From contig CASDRY010000038.1 of assembly GCA_949283235.1 (NCBI GenBank), positions 20,165 to 84,164 on the forward strand: DNA of 64,000 nucleotides, written 5' to 3'. Positions within the stretch are counted from its first letter, which is position 1. Every line of letters starts with the position of its first letter. Below the pieces are notes generated by a model. The model ran no database searches. It was not told the origin of the DNA and saw nothing but the letters and a program-made list of their open reading frames with translations. The position numbers and the translations under genes are program-made. Below, piece by piece: positions 58,101-64,000 of this stretch. Source of the DNA: an uncultured Spirochaetales bacterium (GTDB taxonomy: Bacteria > Spirochaetota > Spirochaetia > Sphaerochaetales > Sphaerochaetaceae).

Positions 58101-59828
58101 ATGATCAAAAAGCTAATGGCTTCAATAAGGGAATACAAGAAAGATTCAATCCTGACTCCTGTATTCGTAACGTTAGAAGTTATCCTCGAAGTTCTGATAC
58201 CTTTCTTCATGGCAGGTATCATTGATGTGGGACTAGCTAATTCCGATATGCCTTACACAATCAAGCTGGGCATAATACTTGCAATTGCGGCTCTTCTTTC
58301 GCTTATATGCGGAGCGCTTTCTGGTAAATACGCAGCCAAGGCTTCATCTGGATTCGCGAAGAACCTCAGAAAGGATATGTTCTATCGCATTCAGGGATTT
58401 TCATTCGCGAACATTGATAAATTCTCCCCTGAAAGTCTTGTCACAAGACTCACAACAGATGTAACGAACGTACAGAATGCATACCAGATGATAATAAGAA
58501 TCCTCATAAGAGGCCCTATAATGCTGGTATTCGCTCTGATCATGGCAATGGGTATCAATTTCGATCTCTCCATGATATTCTTCGTTGCTATCCCTATTCT
58601 TGGATTCGGGCTCTTCTTCATCGCTATAAAAGCGCATCCGCATTTCGAGAAAGTTTTCAGGACATATGATTACCTTAATGGTGTTGTCAGGGAAGATGTC
58701 GGAGCTATAAGAACTGTCAAATCCTATGTAAGGGAAGATTATGAGGACACGCTCTTCAAGAAGATATCACAGAAGGTTTATGACAGATTCATAAGCGCAG
58801 AGAAGATCGTTGCCTGGAACTCCCCTCTCATGCAGTTCACGATGTATGTATCCATCCTTCTTATCTCATGGCTCGCAGGAGAGCTTATCGTGCAGGAAGA
58901 GATGACAACAGGACAGCTGATGAGCATGATAGTCTATGCAACGCAGATTCTTTCATCGCTGATGATGCTCTCAATGGTCTTCGTAATGATTATCATCGCA
59001 GCTTCTTCCGCAAGAAGAATCGTTGAAGTTCTTACAGAAGAAAGCAGCCTGAAAGATCCTGTAAATCCTGTCGAGACTGTAAAAGATGGTTCTATTGATT
59101 TCGATAACGTAAGCTTCAGCTATTCCGACAATAAGGATAAATGCTCGCTTCACAATGTTGATATCTACATAAAAAGCGGGGAGACTATCGGAATCATCGG
59201 CAGCACAGGTAGTGCTAAGTCCACGCTTGTCCAGCTTATTCCACGTCTGTACGACACAACGCTTGGAACAGTACGCGTAGGAGGAAGGAATGTTAAGGAT
59301 TACAGCCTCGATGCCCTCAGAACACAGGTTGCGATGGTTCTTCAGAAGAATACCCTATTCTCAGGCACTATCAAGGAGAATCTCAGATGGGGAAATCCGA
59401 ATGCAACAGACGAAGAGATAAAAGAGGCTTGTATACTCGCTCAGGCAGATGAGTTTGTATCAGCATTCCCCGATGGCTATGACACCTATATCGAGCAGGG
59501 AGGAACCAATGTATCCGGAGGTCAGAAGCAGAGGCTTTGTATTGCAAGAGCGCTCTTAAGGAAACCGAAGATACTCATCCTTGATGATTCCACAAGTGCT
59601 GTTGATACCAAAACAGATGCCCTTATAAGAAAAGCTTTCAGAGAGGACATACCGAATACAACGAAAATCATAATCGCACAGAGAATCTCCTCTGTTGAGG
59701 ATGCCGACAAGGTAATCGTTATGGATGGCGGCAGAATCGATGCTTTCGATACTCCAGAGAATCTTCTCAGAACAAACAGAATCTACAGAGAAGTCTATGA
59801 GTCACAGGTAAATGGAGGCAAGGAATGA
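58101..59828 (+). CDS. ABC exporter half-transporter A (degenerate ATP site)
   Basis: Six-helix ABC exporter fused to a nucleotide-binding domain, 575 residues. Walker A reads GIIGSTGSAKSTLVQL: the Gly before the Lys is Ala, an uncommon change. The signature NVSGGQKQRLCIARALL is intact. Walker B is ILILDDSTSAVDTKTD, with Asp in place of the catalytic Glu. This is the pattern of the non-catalytic partner in heterodimeric exporters such as TM287/288 and BmrCD. GGAGG precedes the ATG, and the stop overlaps the next start as ATGA. Probable multidrug or lipid exporter with the next gene. Confidence 0.9.
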   Translation: MIKKLMASIREYKKDSILTPVFVTLEVILEVLIPFFMAGIIDVGLANSDMPYTIKLGIILAIAALLSLICGALSGKYAAKASSGFAKNLRKDMFYRIQGFSFANIDKFSPESLVTRLTTDVTNVQNAYQMIIRILIRGPIMLVFALIMAMGINFDLSMIFFVAIPILGFGLFFIAIKAHPHFEKVFRTYDYLNGVVREDVGAIRTVKSYVREDYEDTLFKKISQKVYDRFISAEKIVAWNSPLMQFTMYVSILLISWLAGELIVQEEMTTGQLMSMIVYATQILSSLMMLSMVFVMIIIAASSARRIVEVLTEESSLKDPVNPVETVKDGSIDFDNVSFSYSDNKDKCSLHNVDIYIKSGETIGIIGSTGSAKSTLVQLIPRLYDTTLGTVRVGGRNVKDYSLDALRTQVAMVLQKNTLFSGTIKENLRWGNPNATDEEIKEACILAQADEFVSAFPDGYDTYIEQGGTNVSGGQKQRLCIARALLRKPKILILDDSTSAVDTKTDALIRKAFREDIPNTTKIIIAQRISSVEDADKVIVMDGGRIDAFDTPENLLRTNRIYREVYESQVNGGKE

Positions 59829-61699
59829 AAAAGAAAGAAGGCACACAATATCTGAAAACAGCACTGAGACTGATGAAGTATGTTGCCAGCACATATAAAC
59901 TTCAGTTCTTCTTCGTTCTCGTCGCTATCATTATAAGCGCTATAGCAGGAATGGCTGGTCCATTATTCCTTCTGTACCTTATCGATGATTTCATCACTCC
60001 GCTTATCGGACATGCAAACCCGGATTTCACTCCGCTTGTGCATATGGTACTTACCTTTGCGTGCATCTACATGGTTGGTGTTGTCTGTACCTATATCTAC
60101 AACAGGCTGATGGTTAATATCGGGCAGGGTGTACTGAAAAGAGTCAGGGATGAGATGTTCGAGCATATGCAGACTCTTCCTATCAGATTCTTCGACACAC
60201 ATAAGCATGGAGATCTGATGAGCCTCTACACCAATGATACCGACACTCTCCGTCAGATGATCTCACAGAGCATTCCGCAGACGCTTTCATGTCTTGTATC
60301 CGTTATCACTGTATTCATTGTCATGGTGAATCTCTCGCTGCCTCTTACAGCACTGACAATCGTCTCAATCATTGCAATGCTCATCGTCGCAAAAGTCATA
60401 GGAGGAAAGAGCGGCAAGAACTTCATCGCACAGCAGAAGGATATCGCATCGGTAAATGCTTATATCGAAGAGATGTTCGGTGGACAGAAGGTCATAAAGG
60501 TGTTCTGTCATGAAAAAGAGACAATGGAAGGTTTTGACAAGCTTAACGAGGAACTCTGCAGCAGTGCAACCAATGCGAACAAGTATTCAAACATCATGAT
60601 GCCTATTATGGGGAATATAGGGAACCTGCATTATGTACTGACAGCTCTCCTTGGAGGTCTTATCGGAATTTCTGGAATCTTCCCACTCACCCTTGGTACT
60701 CTTGCGACATTCCTCCAGATGACAAGAAGCTTCAATCAGCCTTTTGCTCAGATATCACAGCAGGCGAACGCAATCATAATGGCACTTGCCGGAGCTGAGA
60801 GAATCTTCCGTCTTATCGATGAGAAGAGCGAGACAGATGAAGGGTATGTAAAGCTTGTAAACGCTAATATCGCAGAGGATGGAACCATCACAGAATCTGA
60901 TCACAGAACTGGACGCTGGGCATGGAAGCATCCCCATCACGATGGTACTACAACTTATACAGAGCTTAAAGGAGATGTCCGCTTCTTCGATATGAGCTTC
61001 GGCTATGATGATGGAAAGATGATCCTTCATGATATCTCCCTCTATGCAAAACCTGGGCAGAAGCTTGCATTTGTTGGAGCAACGGGTGCGGGAAAGACCA
61101 CTATCACGAATCTCATAAACAGATTCTACGATGTGCAGGATGGTAAGATCAGATATGATGGCATAAACATCAACAAGATAAAGAAAGCGGATCTAAGGCA
61201 TTCACTCGGAGTTGTTCTGCAGGATACTCACCTCTTCACAGGAACAATCATGGAGAACATACGTTTCGGCAGGCTTGATGCAACAGATGAGGAAGTAATA
61301 GAGGCAGCGAAACTTGTCAGTGCAGATGAGTTCATCTCACGTCTGCCAGATGGCTACAATACCATGCTCACAGCAGATGGAAGCGAGCTATCACAGGGAC
61401 AGTGCCAGCTTCTTTCAATTGCAAGAGCCGCTGTAGCAAATCCTCCTGTTCTCATTCTCGATGAGGCTACATCCTCGATTGATACCAGAACCGAGGCCAT
61501 TGTACAGAGAGGCATGGATGCCCTTATGAAGGGAAGAACTGTATTCGTAATCGCGCATCGTCTTTCCACTATCAGGAATTCCAATGCAATCATAGTTCTT
61601 GACCATGGAAGGATCATTGAGCGAGGTGACCATGATGAGCTTATAGCAAAGCATGGTACATATTACCAGCTTTATACTGGTGCTCTTGAATTAGACTGA
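59825..61699 (+). CDS. ABC exporter half-transporter B (catalytic Glu, degenerate signature)
   Basis: 624-residue ABC exporter half. Walker A is FVGATGAGKTTITNLINRF, Walker B is VLILDEATSSIDTRTE with the catalytic Glu, and HRLST has the switch His. The signature reads ELSQGQCQLLSIARAA in place of LSGGQ, the second mark of an asymmetric heterodimer. A stretch of about 40 residues before the nucleotide-binding domain (TITESDHRTGRWAWKHPHHDG) is an insertion rich in His and Trp that many homologues also carry. The start overlaps half-transporter A as ATGA; a strong terminator follows. Confidence 0.9.
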   Translation: MKKKEGTQYLKTALRLMKYVASTYKLQFFFVLVAIIISAIAGMAGPLFLLYLIDDFITPLIGHANPDFTPLVHMVLTFACIYMVGVVCTYIYNRLMVNIGQGVLKRVRDEMFEHMQTLPIRFFDTHKHGDLMSLYTNDTDTLRQMISQSIPQTLSCLVSVITVFIVMVNLSLPLTALTIVSIIAMLIVAKVIGGKSGKNFIAQQKDIASVNAYIEEMFGGQKVIKVFCHEKETMEGFDKLNEELCSSATNANKYSNIMMPIMGNIGNLHYVLTALLGGLIGISGIFPLTLGTLATFLQMTRSFNQPFAQISQQANAIIMALAGAERIFRLIDEKSETDEGYVKLVNANIAEDGTITESDHRTGRWAWKHPHHDGTTTYTELKGDVRFFDMSFGYDDGKMILHDISLYAKPGQKLAFVGATGAGKTTITNLINRFYDVQDGKIRYDGININKIKKADLRHSLGVVLQDTHLFTGTIMENIRFGRLDATDEEVIEAAKLVSADEFISRLPDGYNTMLTADGSELSQGQCQLLSIARAAVANPPVLILDEATSSIDTRTEAIVQRGMDALMKGRTVFVIAHRLSTIRNSNAIIVLDHGRIIERGDHDELIAKHGTYYQLYTGALELD

Positions 61700-61709
61700 T
61701 ATCATACTC

Positions 61710-61748
61710 ATAGCAGGTTGTACTAAAACAGCCTGCTATTATATTTTT
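61710..61748 (+). terminator. Rho-independent terminator of the MarR-ABC operon
   Basis: A 12-bp stem (61710-61721 with 61728-61739, one wobble pair) closes a six-base loop and is followed by TATATTTTT. Confidence 0.88.
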
Positions 61749-61822
61749 CAGATATGATTTTTATATTTAATATTCAGATTTAATCTACTTTTAAATTTCA
61801 TTACGATATTGCTTTCCTCTTA

Positions 61823-61852
61823 TTGACTGAGGCACTTCTCTTGTGACATTTT
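61823..61852 (+). promoter_or_regulatory. Putative leaderless promoter of pcrA
   Basis: TTGACT (61823-61828), 18-base spacer and a weak CATTTT (61847-61852) end eight bases before ATG 61861. No ribosome binding site is visible. Confidence 0.4.
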
Positions 61853-61860
61853 ACTTCGGT

Positions 61861-63846
61861 ATGCAGAAAACAGATCTATCCAAAGTCCTTAACAGCGAGC
61901 AGGCAAAAGCAGCAGAAGAGATAAACGGACCAATCCTGATCATTGCAGGAGCAGGCTCCGGGAAAACCCGCATGATTACCTACCGCATAGCCCATATGCT
62001 TGAGGAAGGGATAGACGAGAAGAATATACTTGCACTGACTTTCACGAACAAAGCCGCAAAGGAGATGAGCGACAGAATCAGAGGACTTTTGAAGAAACCT
62101 CTGAAGAATCTCACTGCAACGACATTCCACTCTTTCGGGCTTGGCATACTGAAACAGTACATACAGCATATCGGCTACCATAATGATTTCACTCTTTATG
62201 ATACAAATGATAACGAAGCCCTGATCAAGAACTGCATTGTAGCCTGTGGATATCAGATACCAGACTATAATGTGCGTTCGCTTCTATCCTTCTTCAGTGA
62301 TTTCAAGACAGGCAGGGCAAAGCTTGAGAATCCAGATGGCGCGATAGCTGAAATCTACAAGGAATGGCTTCTGACACAGAAGGCCTACAATGTCGTTGAT
62401 TTCGACGATCTGATTCTTCTTCCGATAAAGATCTTTGAAGCAAAACCATGGATTTTGGAGGCAGTGCAGGAAAGATACAGATACATCATGGTGGATGAGT
62501 TCCAGGATACTTCGCTTCTTCAGTATCGTCTTGTCTCTATGATAGCTTCTAAATACCGCAATATTGCTGTTGTCGGAGATGATGATCAGTCAATCTATTC
62601 ATGGAGAGGTGCGAACTATGAGAATATCGTTCAGTTCGAACATGACTTTCCAGAGCGGAAGGAATTCAAGCTTGAGAGGAATTACAGGTCAACTGGCAAT
62701 ATCCTGACTGCGGCAAATGCCCTAATTGTCCATAACAAGGAAAGAAAGAATAAGAAACTATGGACGGAGGAAGGTTCTGGTTCCGCAATCTCCATAAAAC
62801 ATCATAAAACAAGCGAAGCAGAAGCTTATTGGATCGGTTCCAGGATCAAGAGCGATATGAGGGAAATAAGAGAACTAAAATATGGTGATATAGGAGTTCT
62901 TGTCAGGACAAATTCCCTTATATCAGAACTTGAGAACATTTTTGCGGAAATGAATATCCCTGTGAGGGTGTCAGGAGGACAGAGCTTCTTTGACAGACGT
63001 GAAGTCCGAGATATCCTCTGCTATCTCAAGACGCTTCTCAATAGCCATGATGATGTGTCCCTTCTAAGAATCATAAACACGCCTAGGCGTGGCATTGGAC
63101 GCACGACAATAGAAAAACTAAGGAAGGACGCAGATGAGCGCAACACGTCGCTTTATGAGGCCATAGAGCACATGTCTGGTCTGGACTCTCCCCTTCAGGA
63201 CAGGACAAAAGAGAATCTCAAGGCGTTTATGGCAAAGCTTTCGGAATGGAAAGCCTCCTCCGCCTCCCCAGATAATCTCATAAGACGCATTGTAAATGAT
63301 ATCAATTACCAGAGTATGCTTTCAGAAGAGTATCCAGACAGCCCCAAGACTGTTGATTACAAGATGAGAAGCATAGAAATTCTTGAGAACAGATTGAAAA
63401 GATACCTCGAGATGAACGAAGGGGCTGCTCTTAAGGATTATCTTAATGCTGTTGCAATCGTGGGCGATGAGAAAGAAGACGATGGCAATAAAGTCAATTT
63501 GATGACAATGCATGCATCAAAAGGCCTTGAATTCAGGATTGTCTACCTTGCAGGAATAGAGGATGATGTAATACCCTCCTCCAGAGCTCTCGAAGAGAAC
63601 GCAAAGAATATCGATGAAGAACGAAGGCTATTCTATGTCGCGATAACAAGGGCAAGGGAAAAGCTTGTAATCAACTATGCAGATACAAGAATCTCCCGCG
63701 AAGGAGAAGAAAAGATGGTGCTTCCATCACGTTTTCTGGAAGAAATCCCAAGTGACTTATTCAAGAATGAAGAGAAGAGCCCGGAAGAACTGAAGAAAGA
63801 ACAGATTGAAAGAATGAAGGCATTGCTTGAGCGCAACAGGAAATAA
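61861..63846 (+). CDS. pcrA: UvrD/PcrA-type DNA helicase
   Basis: Superfamily 1A 3'-5' helicase for repair and plasmid/replication fork processing. LNSEQAKAAEEINGPILIIAGAGSGKTRMI gives the Q motif and Walker A (core AGAGSGKTR); LTFTNKAAKEMSDRI is motif Ia; MVDEFQDTSLLQYRL motif II; GDDDQSIYSWRGA motif III; LERNYRST motif IV; LMTMHASKGLEF motif V; YVAITRAREKL motif VI. Length of 661 is somewhat short: the flexible C-terminal tail is reduced to a charged helix. A GTG at 61843 opens the frame, but ATG 61861 gives the family N-terminus. Confidence 0.92.
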   Translation: MQKTDLSKVLNSEQAKAAEEINGPILIIAGAGSGKTRMITYRIAHMLEEGIDEKNILALTFTNKAAKEMSDRIRGLLKKPLKNLTATTFHSFGLGILKQYIQHIGYHNDFTLYDTNDNEALIKNCIVACGYQIPDYNVRSLLSFFSDFKTGRAKLENPDGAIAEIYKEWLLTQKAYNVVDFDDLILLPIKIFEAKPWILEAVQERYRYIMVDEFQDTSLLQYRLVSMIASKYRNIAVVGDDDQSIYSWRGANYENIVQFEHDFPERKEFKLERNYRSTGNILTAANALIVHNKERKNKKLWTEEGSGSAISIKHHKTSEAEAYWIGSRIKSDMREIRELKYGDIGVLVRTNSLISELENIFAEMNIPVRVSGGQSFFDRREVRDILCYLKTLLNSHDDVSLLRIINTPRRGIGRTTIEKLRKDADERNTSLYEAIEHMSGLDSPLQDRTKENLKAFMAKLSEWKASSASPDNLIRRIVNDINYQSMLSEEYPDSPKTVDYKMRSIEILENRLKRYLEMNEGAALKDYLNAVAIVGDEKEDDGNKVNLMTMHASKGLEFRIVYLAGIEDDVIPSSRALEENAKNIDEERRLFYVAITRAREKLVINYADTRISREGEEKMVLPSRFLEEIPSDLFKNEEKSPEELKKEQIERMKALLERNRK

Positions 63847-64000
63847 CACTTTTCAATATAACGAATTAGATATAAATCAGATAAATTGAATCTAGCAAAC
63901 TATTATAAATAATCAAATATACACACCTAATTCGGTATATTTTTATATAACTAATATATTCAGACAGAAAACTTTTCAATGCAAACTTTTGAAAAAGGAA
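63847..64000. other. AT-rich intergenic end of window
   Basis: No gene, terminator hairpin or clear promoter is visible in the last 154 bases, which are mostly A and T. Confidence 0.5.

Noticed and set aside
1..64000. tRNA, rRNA or CRISPR array
   Set aside because: Reading the intergenic gaps gave no cloverleaf with a TTC-type arm, no rRNA sequence and no regularly spaced direct repeats.

Overview
The window looks like a chromosomal segment of a host- or sediment-type anaerobic spirochaete, most plausibly Sphaerochaetaceae or a treponeme-like relative. Supporting signs are an Hc1-type small basic protein, several signal-peptide-bearing beta-barrel-like proteins, a secreted CUT1 binding protein with a Phe-Ala-Gly-Gly signal end, fermentative acetate kinase, and moderate GC of roughly 45 percent by eye. 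Genus assignment is inference; no rRNA or tRNA gene is present.

Layout. 1-8 kb: MurB-like reductase (partial at the left edge), outer-membrane-type protein, acetate kinase, RecQ-family helicase, galactokinase and a MATE exporter. 8-13 kb: recO-recJ-rpsU on the minus strand, a divergent Lnb/DUF4105 membrane protein and a lone carbamate kinase. 13-18 kb: a decayed accessory stretch with a DUF4143 ATPase behind a palindromic array, a truncated antitoxin, a fragment of an AlbA/Schlafen-type regulator, a GH2 glucuronidase and a frameshifted Crp/Fnr remnant. 18-32 kb: LysE exporter divergent from a cupin regulator, second MATE, flavoprotein, mscL, acyl-CoA ligase, lon, U32 peptidase, glycosyltransferase, periplasmic and outer-membrane proteins, Hc1. 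32-37 kb: diaminobutyrate aminotransferase and decarboxylase behind a 20-residue leader peptide, then alpha-galactosidase. 37-39.4 kb: an AT-rich RloA/RloB-type pair. 39-49 kb: third MATE, citrate synthase, isocitrate dehydrogenase and aconitase (oxidative branch to 2-oxoglutarate), and an overlapping PAP2-like/RNA methyltransferase/DUF362 operon. 49-57 kb: a minus-strand operon of M20 hydrolase, CUT1 importer, RidA and a D-threonine-aldolase-like enzyme, facing a GDSL hydrolase and a DauR/YheO-type regulator. 57-64 kb: an S24 repressor, a MarR-controlled heterodimeric ABC exporter and a PcrA/UvrD helicase.

Themes. Sugar use (galK, uidA, alpha-galactosidase) feeds fermentation ending at acetate. 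Seven genes lack a Shine-Dalgarno sequence and start 6-8 bases after a -10-like box, which suggests leaderless transcripts are common here. The most distinctive regulatory object is the leader ORF in front of the diaminobutyrate operon, with a hairpin over its ribosome binding site and its stop codon overlapping the next start. The most distinctive metabolic unit is the 49-57 kb operon, probably for a D-amino-acid-related compound. The MurB homologue appears to lack its usual catalytic residues.
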